Positions 33,595 to 43,579 are shown, numbered from the stretch's first letter. The stretch is 64,000 bases of DNA from Gp6-AA40 sp963818645 (GCA_963818645.1 CAWFTF010000002.1:124001-188000); one strand, 5' to 3'. Notes: a model not told the origin generated them from the sequence alone. Program-made: numbers and translations.

Positions 33595-33989
33595 CGGACC
33601 GCGAACCCTTCGCGCGGGTTGTACTTCTTGCCGTCAGCTCTCACGGCATATTCCCAGATCGCTGCCGGTCGGCCGTCTTTCATCGGGCGGCCGGTGATCG
33701 TCAGCTTGGTGCCAACGGGGAATTCGCTCGGACGAATACCGGCGCGTTGCAGCGTGCTCGGACCTTCCGCTTCGAATCCCCACGTGGTGACCTTGCCGTT
33801 CTTGTCTTTCACGTCGACGAGCAGCCAGGAATGTGGATTCGTGAACTGGAACTCCTTGACGACGCCTTCCACGGTGACGGTCTTCTTCTCTTCGAACATC
33901 GCAGCCGAATGGTGTGCCAGCGCTGGCGCGGATGCGACCGCCAGGCAGATGCCCATCAGCACGCCGACGGAGACACGACTAGCGGTCAC
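33591..33989 (-). CDS. DUF6152 family exported protein
   Basis: 132 residues with a signal peptide (VGVLMGICLAVASAPALAHH). A compact OB-like beta domain follows: VTVEGVVKEFQFTNPHSWLL, VDVKDKNGKVTTWGFEAEGP, PVGTKLTITGRPMKDGR and AVRADGKKY. This pattern is the DUF6152 family, common in Acidobacteria and Proteobacteria. No function is established. It overlaps the propeller gene (33594) and the upstream lipoprotein gene (ATGA), so the three are probably one operon. Confidence 0.8.
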   Translation of the reverse strand: MTASRVSVGVLMGICLAVASAPALAHHSAAMFEEKKTVTVEGVVKEFQFTNPHSWLLVDVKDKNGKVTTWGFEAEGPSTLQRAGIRPSEFPVGTKLTITGRPMKDGRPAAIWEYAVRADGKKYNPREGFAVR

Positions 33990-34924
33990 GGCTTACCTCC
34001 TCGTTTGTCGTCACTCTTCGTGAACGTCAGATCCTGAAACTGGGTTGAGCCGTCCTGCGTCTGGAACACCGAGTTGTTCTGGTTCTCGCCGCAGTTCCAG
34101 TATCTGATGCGCAAGCCTTTGTCTGGATCATCCAGCTTCAAATACGACTGCCGAGTGAACCACGGTTCTGCCAGCGCCGGCGGGTCGTAGACCCAGACAT
34201 CCGCTCGCAGCGTCTTTGGATCGGCCTTGTACCAGACCTCGACGGTCTCGACCTGATCGGTGTAGTCCGGATGTGCGCGCTGGTAGACGCCCGCGCGCAA
34301 CTGGTTCGTGTGGATCACCAGGCGATCGCCGTCCCAGAAGCCGATTGAGTCACCGTTGTACAGCGGGTAGCGGTCGGCGGCAGGCACGTGGTCGCGTCCG
34401 TCGGTGTAGATGCGACGGATGTCGTTGACCATCTCGTTGACCAGCCAGGTTTGCTCCGGCGTCACGATGAACTCGCGCAGGAAGGGCTCGGTCAACCAGC
34501 GTGGATGGCCTGGCGGCGCGCAGGTGGAGATCGGATCCCATTCAATTCCGTTCTTCACACCCTCGATGCGCTTGCGCATGCGCCCTTCGTACTCTGGCGT
34601 GAGCTTGGCCGTTGGTGGACCGCCTTCTGGCGTCTCTGGATCGAACGCGAAGCCAGCGACAGGTGCGCGTGTGTAGACGCCGCGCCAGTCTGGAAGACTC
34701 GTCCACTCGAGCGGCCTTCCGCCTTTGGCTTGATCGCGAAGAGCTTGATAGAGCTCCGCTGCCGTCGTGTACTGTCCGGCGAGCGCGACACCCTCTGCTT
34801 TCGTCCGTTCTGGACGCGGTGCCTGGGCCGGATTACTTGCTGGCGCGTTGGCTGTCGTGCACGAGGAGGTGAGCATCCCCATGACGAGCATCGACGCTGC
34901 CGTCAGCGCTGTCTGTGATCGCAT
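33986..34924 (-). CDS. Outer-membrane or periplasmic lipoprotein of unknown function
   Basis: 312 residues with a lipobox (MLTSSC, Cys22). The body has a pattern often seen beside DUF6152 genes: DWRGVYTRAPVAGFAF, WDPISTCAPPGHPRW, PEQTWLVNEMVNDIRRIYTD, SIGFWDGDRLVIHTNQL and VETVEVWYKADPKTLRADVW. The protein at 56593 shows the same GxWDGxxLVVxT core, so the two are distant paralogs. The first gene of a minus-strand operon with DUF6152 and propeller genes. It may take part in binding a hydrophobic or aromatic substrate, but this is only inferred from co-occurrence. Confidence 0.65.
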   Translation of the reverse strand: MRSQTALTAASMLVMGMLTSSCTTANAPASNPAQAPRPERTKAEGVALAGQYTTAAELYQALRDQAKGGRPLEWTSLPDWRGVYTRAPVAGFAFDPETPEGGPPTAKLTPEYEGRMRKRIEGVKNGIEWDPISTCAPPGHPRWLTEPFLREFIVTPEQTWLVNEMVNDIRRIYTDGRDHVPAADRYPLYNGDSIGFWDGDRLVIHTNQLRAGVYQRAHPDYTDQVETVEVWYKADPKTLRADVWVYDPPALAEPWFTRQSYLKLDDPDKGLRIRYWNCGENQNNSVFQTQDGSTQFQDLTFTKSDDKRGGKP

Positions 34925-35041
34925 CTCGAAACCTCTCGCCAGGACACGTAGACAGCGAGGCTACCGCGAGGGAGACGCAGGGTCAATGGCTGGGCGTCGA
35001 AAAGGCGGAGCGCGGCGCAGAACTTGCGTAATTTCAGCGAT

Positions 35042-35545
35042 ATGCCAGAGCAAACCACACTCAAGCGAGCTCGCGCGGCGAAACGCGCTGGCCGGGCTCC
35101 GTCCACACAGGCAGGCGAATTCGTCCGCGAAGAGATGGATCACATTCGCGAGGGCAAGCACGGCGCGCGATCGACGAAACAGGCGATCGCGATCGGGCTG
35201 TCGAAGGCGCGCAAAGCGGGCGTCGATCTTCCCGCGCCGAAGAAGGGGACGACATCCGAACGCACTCGTCGCGCAGCGAAACGAGCCCTGCGCCAAGGGC
35301 GCAGCGGCCGCACGACGACGTCTTCATCGCGTTCGCGCGCCACGCGTGACGCGCTCAAGCGAGAGGGTCACGCGGCTGCCTCGAAGACGGCGCTCGCGCG
35401 ACAGGCGCGCAGCAGCGCGCGCAAGCGTTCGGCGTCGTCTCGACGTGCATCGGCCAGGCAGGCGGCGAGGACGAAGGGACCCGCCCTTCGCCGTTCGGCC
35501 GCCAAGCGTGCCGCGGCCACGCGTCGACGCCGGTCGGAAGCCTGA
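35042..35545 (+). CDS. DUF6496 protein with long histone-like basic tail
   Basis: 167 residues from ATG 35042. The N-terminal part (about 25-70, EFVREEMDHIREGKHGARST, KQAIAIGLSKARKAGVDLP) is the DUF6496 motif. The remaining 95 residues are almost only Arg, Lys, Ala, Ser and Thr (e.g. SARKRSASSRRASARQAART), like histone H1 or DNA-condensing tails. It probably binds nucleic acid. It is a single gene, divergent from the lipoprotein operon across a 117-base spacer. Confidence 0.7.
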   Translation: MPEQTTLKRARAAKRAGRAPSTQAGEFVREEMDHIREGKHGARSTKQAIAIGLSKARKAGVDLPAPKKGTTSERTRRAAKRALRQGRSGRTTTSSSRSRATRDALKREGHAAASKTALARQARSSARKRSASSRRASARQAARTKGPALRRSAAKRAAATRRRRSEA

Positions 35546-35731
35546 CAAGACCGGCGGGAAACGCCCGGGTTCGAGTTCGGCACAGGACGTGCTTCAAGGT
35601 CAGCCGTGCGTGAGAGCAGGCACGGGTCCTTCGCGGCGATCGTCTGTTCGGCGAAGGAAGAAGCCGACGGGTTAAAGTAACCTATTCCGCCCCAGTTCCT
35701 CCGGCATTGATTACTGGCAGAGGCCGAGTTC

Positions 35732-36815
35732 GTGTGGATTGATCAGGGCATGATTGAAAGTTCTGTCCGGGCGGGCGGCACCGTCGAAATCGACCTGTGC
35801 GAGGTCGGCATCGTCGTGCTGGATCACGACGGCCGTGTGACGTCAACCAACGCGCGTGCCCGTGAATTGCTGCGCGCGGAGTCCCAGCCGGCCCTGAACG
35901 AGCGCATCGGGGATCTGCAACGCGAACTCACCTCGAAATCGGCCTGGCAGAACGGTTCTATGGACGAGAGTTCTGTAGATCTGCCGGGTCTCGGCCCACT
36001 CGGCGTGCGCGGCTGTGATGTCGCCGGTGTTGCGAGCGACGGACGCGTGCTGCTGTTGAGGGATGGACGTTCGTTGCCGAGCACCGCCACGTCTTCTCGA
36101 GCAGGCAGCGCGACATCGCACCTTCTCTTTCCTGTCACGCGACTGGGCGCACGACCTCAAGGGCATGCTGCACGTGATCCGCATCAATAGCGCCATTCTC
36201 GGGCGACTGCTTCAGCGTGAGCCGGCGACGATGGATGCGGCCGTGACGAAATGTCTGGACACGATCCCGCGCGAAGTCGAGCGCCTCAATAGCGCGATCG
36301 AGTTGATGTTCCACGCAAAGCCAGCCGAGCAGCCGACGACGTTCGACATCGGCATGATGTGCGAGCGGCTGAAGAGTCTCATCGCGGGTCGCGCGGTGCG
36401 GCAGCGCGTCGAGGTTGCCCTCGAGCTGAAGAGCGGTCCGATGGAGATCGTCGGATTCGAGGATCAAGTGCACGCTGCATTACTGAATGTCCTGGTGAAT
36501 GCGCTGGAGGCGATGCCGGAACAAGGACGCCTGGTCATCAGCGCCGACGCCGACGCGACACGCGTGTCCGTTCGCATCAGTGACAGCGGCGCAGGAATGC
36601 AACCTCAACTGACGGGGCGTCAGTGGCGTCCGCATTTTGTGAACGATCGACGACAGACTGGGATAGGCTTGCATGTGACCCGTGCGATCGTTGAATCGCA
36701 AGGCGGTCACATCGAATGCGCGTCGAACGTCCCCCGCGGGACGTGCATCGAAATCACCTTTCCACCGGCGGCTTCGACAGGAAGACTTGGACATGGCTCA
36801 CGCACTCATCGTTGA
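35732..36815 (+). CDS. Sensor histidine kinase with atypical phosphoacceptor domain, frame broken once
   Basis: A PAS-like sensor region (VEIDLCEVGIVVLDHDGRV, then TSTNARARELLRAE) reads from GTG 35732 or ATG 35750 and loses frame near 36090. One frame over, the protein continues FSFLSRDWAHDLKGMLHVIR (His-Asp-Leu-Lys in place of the usual HELRTPL), then an HATPase domain with NVLVNALEAMPEQG, SDSGAGM and GIGLHVTRAIVESQGGHIEC. No membrane segment is seen. The 3' end overlaps the NtrC-type regulator by 23 bases, so the two form a kinase-regulator pair. The kinase is small and soluble, and the break may be a sequencing error. Confidence 0.7.
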
Positions 36816-38248
36816 CGATAGCGCCAGCACGCTCGAAAGCCTCGAGCAGCTGGTCAAGCTGGAAGGTTTCACCACGGCGACGGCAGCGACCATGGATCAG
36901 GCGCGCGTCGAACTGGCCAAACAACCGCCGGATGTGGTGCTTGTGGATTTGAACCTCCCGGACGGAAGCGGTCTCAGCCTGTTCGATTCGATCAACGGGC
37001 TGTCGGATACGCCTCCTGCCGTCGTGCTGATCACTGGACAGGCGAGCCTGGACTCTGCGGTTGAGGCCCTTCGTCGCGGGGTGTCCGACTACCTGACCAA
37101 GCCGCTCGACGTCGAACGGCTGCGGAAGATTCTGCAGGACATTTCGCAGACGAAGCGACTTCCCGACGAGCTGCGCGAGCTTCGTTCGGAGCAGCAGCGA
37201 ACGGGACGTTTCGTCGGGATTGTCGGGCGATCGGACCCGATCCTTCGTGCGTGCGAGTTGATCACCCGAATTGCGCCGAGCAGCGCGAGCGTGCTCATTA
37301 CCGGTGAGAGCGGATCGGGCAAGGATGTGGTCGCGCGCGCGATTCACGAACTGAGTCGCCGGCGGCACGGCCCCTGGGTGCCGGTGAATTGCGGTGCGAT
37401 CACGCCGTCGCTCATGGAAAGCGAGCTCTTCGGACACGAGCGCGGGAGCTTCACCGGCGCGGAACGCCGCCACAAGGGCTACTTCGAGCAGGCATCGCGC
37501 GGAACTCTCTTTCTCGACGAAATCACCGAGATGCCGATCGAGCTGCAGGTCAAGCTGCTGCGCGTGCTCGAGACGAACTCGTTGGCTCGCGTGGGAGCCG
37601 AACAGTCGATTCAGATCGATGTGCGCATCCTGGCCGCGAGCAACCGCAACGTCCAGCAGGCGATCGACGAAGGGAAGCTGCGCGCCGACCTGTACTACCG
37701 GTTGAAGGTGTTCCAGATCGATCTCGCTCCGCTGCGAGATCGCCGCGATGACGTCAAGCTCCTCGCGCAGGCGTTTCTCGAGGACCTCATTCAGTCCGAG
37801 GGCCGTGCGAAGCGCTTCAGCGATCGCGCGTTCGAGATGCTCGCGCAATACAACTGGCCAGGCAATGTGCGAGAGCTTCGGAACGTCGTGCACTTCGCGT
37901 ACGTCCTCTCGGAAGACACCATCGACATCGACAGCCTTCCGGCGGAAGTACAGCGAGGTGGCCGAGCGCCTGAACCGCAGAGCGAGGCGTAAGGGCGAGT
38001 CCGGGTCGGGGACGTTCACCGTTCGCGTGGGCTCGACGATAGCCGAGGTCGAACGCCGGCTGATTCTCGCGACGTTGCGCGAATATCAGGAAGACAAGCC
38101 GAAGTCCGCAAACGTCCTCGGCATCAGCCTGAAGACTCTCTACAACCGTCTCAATCAGTACCAGGCACCGGACGGGCGCAGTCAGGTCCCGATGAGCAGG
38201 GCCAGGCGCGCACGAACGAAGTGGAAGTCGTGCCGTAGGCCGGCCTAG
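36793..38248 (+). CDS. NtrC-type sigma-54-dependent response regulator, frame broken near the 3' end
   Basis: About 484 residues when joined. The receiver domain (residues 1-120) has Asp52-region VVLVDLNLPDGSG and Lys in YLTKPLD. The AAA+ domain (about 145-370) has Walker A GESGSGKD, the sigma-54 contact loop ELFGHERGSFTGA, Walker B GTLFLDEI and WPGNVRELRN. The frame ends at 37992, but the next frame gives the missing Fis-type helix-turn-helix: STIAEVERRLILATLREYQE, SANVLGISLKTLYNRLNQY. The GAFTGA loop is GSFTGA here, a common functional variant. Its sensor kinase is directly upstream. Confidence 0.85.
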
Positions 38249-38778
38249 GTCTGGCGCTGCGCGCGCAGCTCGTCGATGATCACGCGGTTGAGAAGCGGCG
38301 GATCGATGGGCTTGCGCAGGCGAGCATTCACAGGCTGATCCGAACTGAAGACTTCGTCGGCAGACGTCACGACGACGATCGGCATCGTGTCCCGACGTTC
38401 ACGAAGCGCGACACACAGCGCACGTCCTGAAAGCCCCGGCATCCGCCAGTCCGTCACCACGAGGTCGGGGCCCGCATCCGTCACCAGCGCGAGCCCGTCA
38501 GTGCCGTTGCTCGCCGCCACGACGTCATAGCCGTAATAGTCGAGTAGAAGCGTAAGTGCCTCGCGCGCGTATGTGTCGTCTTCGATGACGAGGATGCGGG
38601 GGCGGGACGGAGCCTTCGTCTGTTCGGAGCGACGGGAGGGCGCAGCTCGGCGTGGAGAGTCCGCGCGTGTTTTTACGGGGAGCCGACGTCGTGGCGCAGA
38701 GGTGTCCTGGCTACCTGTTGGATCCGATGGCGGCGATCTCCGGTCTGATTGCCGCCTTTGCCGAACTACCTCGGTCAT
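38245..38778 (-). CDS. Single-domain response regulator with basic N-terminal extension
   Basis: 177 residues from ATG 38778. The receiver domain occupies about residues 62-175: ILVIEDDTYAREALTLLLDY, phospho-acceptor Asp in DLVVTDWRMPGLSG, and switch region VVVTSADEV and LRKPID. The first 60 residues are Arg/Ser/Pro-rich without a known domain. There is no output domain. It converges on the NtrC-type gene with a four-base overlap of the ends. It could pass phosphate to another kinase or act by protein contact. Confidence 0.75.
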   Translation of the reverse strand: MTEVVRQRRQSDRRSPPSDPTGSQDTSAPRRRLPVKTRADSPRRAAPSRRSEQTKAPSRPRILVIEDDTYAREALTLLLDYYGYDVVAASNGTDGLALVTDAGPDLVVTDWRMPGLSGRALCVALRERRDTMPIVVVTSADEVFSSDQPVNARLRKPIDPPLLNRVIIDELRAQRQT

Positions 38779-38844
38779 TCCGACACATTGACTCCACGGA
38801 TGCAAAGAGCACGTTTCGTACCCTCGCATCCGCGATGCCGACAC

Positions 38845-39101
38845 GTGTGTTGAATGGGCAGGTGTGATGCTGCGATCGAATGAGAGCCGCGACCGCCCTG
38901 CGGGCGGACCTAGGTCGACAAGAATTACAACGTCGAGTTGTACCTTCTACAAGCTGGACAAGTGCTTAAGGGGTGGAGGAGCCCGACGTTTTCCTGATCT
39001 TCGGAGCGATCATGTCCTACTTCGGGGCTCGCATCTTGCACTTCGGTAATTCGATCATCCATGAAACCATCATCCCAAATCTTTCGGTTCCCCCCGGCCA
39101 C
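38845..39101. other. Intergenic region with palindromes, no gene seen
   Basis: No convincing reading frame is seen between the regulator at 38245-38778 and the membrane-protein gene. The stretch holds CCGCCC-TGC-GGGCGG at 38893-38907 and the inverted repeat TACAAC/GTTGTA at 38926-38942, and is comparatively AT-rich around 38920-38970. It probably carries the promoter of the minus-strand regulator. Confidence 0.5.
38926..38942. promoter_or_regulatory. Operator-like inverted repeat
   Basis: TACAAC (38926-38931) and GTTGTA (38937-38942) form a perfect dyad around GTCGA in an AT-richer stretch, about 150 bases upstream of the minus-strand regulator start. The size and spacing are typical of a dimeric repressor site; no binding factor can be named. 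Confidence 0.4.
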
Positions 39102-39134
39102 GCCGCCGCAGGCTCTAGACAGGCCTGCGGCGGC
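39102..39134. terminator. Strong GC hairpin downstream of the membrane-protein gene
   Basis: GCCGCCGCAGGC (39102-39113) and GCCTGCGGCGGC (39123-39134) form a perfect 12-bp stem with a nine-base loop. It begins nine bases past the stop of the minus-strand membrane-protein gene. There is no T tract on the minus strand, so termination would be weak or need a factor; it may instead protect the RNA 3' end. Confidence 0.55.
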
Positions 39135-39142
39135 CGCAGCCG

Positions 39143-40527
39143 TTACCGAGGGCCAGACGTTCGGTCGCTATTCTGAAACAGGCTATATCGACGAGCCTCG
39201 AGCCAATCGAGTTTCTGCTGAAGACGAGTTGCGTCGGGTTCCGGGTAGACGGGATGTCCAGCCCGGGCGTTGCATGCGTCGATATCGTGCATGGCCAGAT
39301 AGCAGTCGCTCCATCGTTGCTTGTACTTGAAGTAGTCAGCCGCCTCGTTGGCGCTGAACTCGTCGCCCTCCTTCGCAATACACGCCACGAGAAACACCGG
39401 CAGCAGCGCATTTCCAACAGGTGATCTGGAGGCCAGACCTCCTGATCACCAGATACAAGGTCAACAGACTCGGCAGCATGTACGGGATGTAGCGTGACGC
39501 GTTTGCTGAGTCGAGTCCGAGGCAGATGCGCCCGACGGCGCTGCTCGATGCGAAGAGCATTGCAAAACCAGAAAGGGAAGTGACGACTGCCCAGAAGTTC
39601 GAGTCGCCACGCGCGCGTATCAGCCTGAACGCGGCATATCCCACGAACCCGGCCATCGCGACGAACGCACTCGTTCCCTGTATCAGCCGCATGGTGTCCT
39701 CTCCCGCATGGAGACCGAACGGGCGAGCCAGGACGAACCCTGCGTACGGCACATACTCCCAGGGCCGCACGTGCGGAAATTGAAAGCAGTTCGTGGCGGA
39801 CTGTGGAATGAACCCATAGAGGAACAACGCGAACGACGCCAAGGTGGCAGCGATGCTCACCGCGTACATCGTGCGCTCTCGAGAAGTGAGATGCGGGCCA
39901 CAGGCCAGCAACAGCAACAACAGAGGCGTGGCGAGACCGAGTAGCCATGTGAAGCCGGTGCTCACGCACAGAAAATTCAGAATCACCAGCGCCGTGCATC
40001 GTGCGGCGTGTGAGGGGATCGTCAGGGCCAGCGCGTAACCAGTCAGCAGCAGCGCAGACAAGCGGACCATGCGCGATGTTCGGCGCAACCACGTAGGTCT
40101 CCGCGCTCGACGTCGTGAGAAAGATGAGCGGCACGACGGCATCCCACGGACGCAGGGCACCGCAGACCCGTTTAACGAGCCAGAGAGCCCCGACGCCGGC
40201 CAGACCCAACGCGACTGCCGATGCCGCCGCGTCAACCCTGCCGTTCCAGCCCGTTGCCGGGTAGAGCACGGCAATGATCAGATTGCCGATCCCCTGACGT
40301 TGCGGTCCGTGTTGCCATCGGAACAACGTCCATGTGTCCGCACCGTCGAACAGCCCGCTGAGGAAATCCCACTGGTCCCAGTAAACGAGGTTGACGGTGT
40401 AGCGATTGAGGAACAGCGCGAGGCGTACCGCCATCACCACGAACGCAGCCGCAATGATCCACACAGTTTTTCGCGAACTGATCCACGCGGCGCTCGGGTG
40501 CGCGGGGCTCGTGGCTGTGCTGATCAT
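39143..40527 (-). pseudogene. Multi-spanning membrane protein gene with two frameshifts
   Basis: Joined over three frames, this encodes about 460 residues with roughly nine hydrophobic helices. It opens AAWISSRKTVWIIAAAFVVM and LVYWDQWDFLSGLFDG, shifts frame near 40062 and continues LSALLLTGYALALTIPS, LCVSTGFTWLLGLATPLLLL and ASRYIPYMLPSLLTLYLV. It shifts again near 39420 and ends AKEGDEFSANEAADYFKYKQ. The layout resembles uncharacterised glycosyltransferase-like or polysaccharide membrane proteins, but no catalytic motif is visible. It sits alone in the regulator cluster. The indels may be decay or sequencing error. Confidence 0.6.
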
Positions 40528-40578
40528 GGTGTCGTGAGCGGGCGAGAAGTGAGAGGAGCGTAATACGAAACGAACGGT

Positions 40579-40974
40579 CTACGAGAGCGGAAGCAGCGCA
40601 GCCAGAAGCTGAAGCAGATTGCCGTAGTCCACCGGCTTCACGAGATGCGCATCGAAGCCGGCTTCTTTGGTGTTGCGTCGATCGCTTTCCTGACCCCAGC
40701 CCGTCAGCGCGACGATGACCATGCCTTTGCCCCATGCATGACTGCGGATGCGGCGGCAGGCATCAATCCCACTGAGTTTGGGGAGCCCGACATCCAGAAG
40801 CACGACATCGGGCCGCAGATGCTCGGCTGCCTCGACTGCGGCGAGACCGTCGTGCACGACGAACGGGCGATGTCCGCTGAGCTGCAAAAGCGTCGCGATC
40901 GACTCCGCACTGTCGCGATTGTCATCGACGACAAGGATGCGGCGTGCGGTGGAGTCGAGCGTACGCGCCGGCAC
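40579..40974 (-). CDS. Single-domain response regulator
   Basis: About 131 residues from GTG 40974 (other in-frame starts lie upstream). The receiver domain has ILVVDDNRDSAESIATLLQL, Asp in VLLDVGLPKLSG, and ALTGWGQESDRR with Lys in HLVKPVD. No output domain is present. Its start lies 14 bases past the hybrid-type kinase stop, so kinase and regulator belong together, as in many kinase plus receiver pairs of the CheY-like kind. Confidence 0.8.
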   Translation of the reverse strand: MPARTLDSTARRILVVDDNRDSAESIATLLQLSGHRPFVVHDGLAAVEAAEHLRPDVVLLDVGLPKLSGIDACRRIRSHAWGKGMVIVALTGWGQESDRRNTKEAGFDAHLVKPVDYGNLLQLLAALLPLS

Positions 40975-40987
40975 TACGGCTTCGAAA

Positions 40988-43188
40988 TCAGAGATGTGAC
41001 TCGGCGATGGGGAGGCGCACCTCGAACTCGCTGCCGAGGCCGCGCCCCTCGCTGCGCGCCGTGACCGTTCCGCCATGCAATTGCACAAGGCGTCGCACCA
41101 GCGTCAGGCCGATCCCCAATCCGCGGCGCGGGCGCTCGCTCTCGTCATCCACCTGCGCAAACATCTCGAAAATGCCATCGAGTTGATCGGCGGGCATACC
41201 GATGCCGCTGTCCCGTACGAGCACGACGACCTCGCTGTCCTGACGCTCGGCCGTGAGCCAGATTCGTCCTCCCGGCTCCGTGTACTGACAGGCGTTGTTG
41301 AACAGGTTGCTGAAGACCTGGGTGAGGCGGACCGGGTCCCCATCGAGGAAGATCGGCTGCTCCGGTAGAGAGACGTCGATCGTTTGCTGGTCACGTTCCG
41401 CCAGCGGACGGCTGGCTTCGACGGCGTTCCTGATGATCGATGCCAGATCGAGTCGCGTCTTCCGCAGTTGCAACTTGTCGCGCGTAATTCGGCTCATGTC
41501 GAGCAGATCGTCGACGAGGCGAATCATGTGGGACAACTGACGCCCGAGGATGTCGGTCGCATGGCGGAAGAGCCCGGGATCCCCTTCGGACCTGAGGAGG
41601 ATTTCGAGAGAGTGCCGGATGGGCGCGAGCGGATTCCGCAGCTCGTGCGCCAGCGTCGCGAGGAACTCGTCCTTGCGGCGGTCGGCCTCCCGCAGGGCCT
41701 CGTCCATCTGCTTGCGCTCGGTGATGTCTCTCGCGACTTTCGAAGCCCCGATCACCCGACCTGACTCGTCGCGCACGGGCGATACGGTGAGCGAGATATC
41801 CAGCCGGCGCCCGTCCTTGCTCACTCGGATCGTTTCGAAGTGATCGACGCGGTCGCCCTGCCGGATCCGTTGAAGGATCTGGCGTTCCTCGGGCCGCAGC
41901 TCCTTCGGAATGATCAGGTCGATCGATCGGCCGACTGCCTCGGCGGGGAATAGCCGAACAGGCGCTGGGCTCCCTGGTTCCAGGACAGGATGATGCCTTC
42001 CAGCGTCATGCTGACGATCGCATCGTCAGAGGCCGAGACGATGGCGGCGAGCAGCGATCGCGTTTCTTCTTCTCGTTTCTGCTCGGTGACATCGAACATC
42101 AAGCAGCGGCTGTGGAGGAAGCGCCCCTTGTCCCACAGGCTGTTGGAATCGATGAGCACTTTCTTGATCGACCCGTTCCTGTGCCGCATCCGGGCAGGGA
42201 ACTTGGAGAGTGAGTCTCCGCGCAACAGCCGCGAAAGGGCATCGTCGATCACGTCCCGATCGACGTGGAACTTCGAGATGTGCTGGCCGATGTACTCCTC
42301 CCGCGAGTACCCGAGCATGGCGAGCTCGGCATGGTTGGCTCGCAGGATGACGCCATCCGGTCCGATCCAGTGCAGCGCAACCGACGCGTTTTCGAAGAAA
42401 TCGGCCAGCTCGCGTTCGCTCTTCTCTCGGGCCAGTTCAGCCTTTCGGCGATCGGTTACGTCCCGGAAAGTCAGCACGCCCCCGACGATTTGTCCGTCCT
42501 CGTCGCGAATCGGCGCGACGTTGTCGTCAATCACCCGTTCCGTGCCGTCTTTCGCAATGAGGACGTGACGATTCGTCGCGTCGGGGGCGCGATCCTCGCG
42601 CAGCACGAGCGTCGCTGGATTCTCGATCGGAGAGTGGTCCTCGTTCACTGCGCCGAAGACATCGCTCAGCAGTTCCCCTCGTGCGTCACGCTCGGTCCTG
42701 CCCAGAAGCGTTTCTGCCATGCGATTCATCAACGTAACGCGGCCGCTCAGGTCGGTTGTGACAACGGCGTCGCCGATGCTCGCCAGCGTCGTTCGCAGCA
42801 GCTCGCTATGCCCATGTGCCTTGTGCCGGGCCTCGTGCGTGGCATTTCCCAGTCCGACGATCACCGCGCATGTGACCGTGTAAGTCAGCGCCCCGACGAA
42901 CGACGAGGTGTCAGAGAACCCGAACGTGCCGCGCGGCGCGACAAAGAGGTAGTCGCACGCCAGATATCCAACGATGGCGGTGGCGACGCCCTGGGTGTAC
43001 CCGCCTATCCACACCGCGGCCGCAACGGCGCCGTAAAGCGTGACAAGCGCCAGGTTGTCGCCCAGCCACGGGTCGAGAAGCCACCGAACGGCTACCGCAA
43101 GAGCAACGAAAGATAGAGACAGGAGAGAGGCGACGAGAGCAGACCCGTCCAGGCGGGCGCGGAGCTCGCGCCAGGTAATCATTGGCAT
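40988..43188 (-). CDS. PAS-containing membrane sensor histidine kinase, frame broken once
   Basis: About 733 residues when joined. The N-terminus is a DUF4118/KdpD-like four-helix membrane domain (VASLLSLSFVALAVAVRWLL, LVTLYGAVAAAVWIGGYTQG). Three PAS domains with PAC ends follow (TTDLSGRVTLMNRMAE; FENASVALHWIGPDG; VSMTLEGIILSWNQGAQRLF). Then come HisKA (FLATLAHELRNPLAPIRHS) and HATPase (NLFNNACQYTEPGG, RDSGIGMPADQ, GLGIGLTLVRRLVQLHGG). The frame breaks at GGGG 41945-41948, where one more base restores FGYSPAEAVGRSIDLIIPKE. It lies between two receiver genes, overlapping the upstream one by ten bases. Confidence 0.82.
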
Positions 43189-43544
43189 CCGTCCAGGACA
43201 GACTGCAGCCTCTCTGGATCGACGGGCTTCAGGAGATGGAGATCGAAGCCCGCCTGGCGCGAACGATCACGATCGGACGCTGAACCGTAGCCTGTGAGCG
43301 CCACGAGGAAAACGCCCGCACCATTCGGTTCGGCCCTGAGCCGGCGAGCAATCTCGTATCCGTCCATCCCGGGCAACCCGATGTCGACGAGGGCGATGTC
43401 CGGGTGAGTCGACTTGAACAGCTCGAGCCCCGTCGCGCCGTTTTCAGCCAGCAGGACCTCATGCCCTGCCAACTCGATCAACATGCGATACATCTCACCC
43501 GCGTCCTGATTGTCTTCGACGATGAGCACACGTCGCCTGGTCAT
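43179..43544 (-). CDS. Single-domain response regulator
   Basis: 121 residues from ATG 43544. It is a bare receiver domain: VLIVEDNQDAGEMYRMLIEL, phospho-acceptor Asp53 in IALVDIGLPGMDGYE, ALTGYGSASDRDRSRQ and Lys in LLKPVDP. It is the first gene of a three-gene set with the PAS kinase (ten-base overlap) and a second receiver at 40579. The two receivers are paralogs and may compete for the same kinase. Confidence 0.88.
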   Translation of the reverse strand: MTRRRVLIVEDNQDAGEMYRMLIELAGHEVLLAENGATGLELFKSTHPDIALVDIGLPGMDGYEIARRLRAEPNGAGVFLVALTGYGSASDRDRSRQAGFDLHLLKPVDPERLQSVLDGCQ

Positions 43545-43579
43545 TTGTGCGTCGCGAAAGCGAAGACCGTACCGTGTTC

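Noticed and set aside
39115..40527. Single intact 470-codon minus-strand frame
   Set aside because: The hydrophobic pattern moves between frames at about 40062 and 39420; the single frame turns into low-quality sequence after the first shift.
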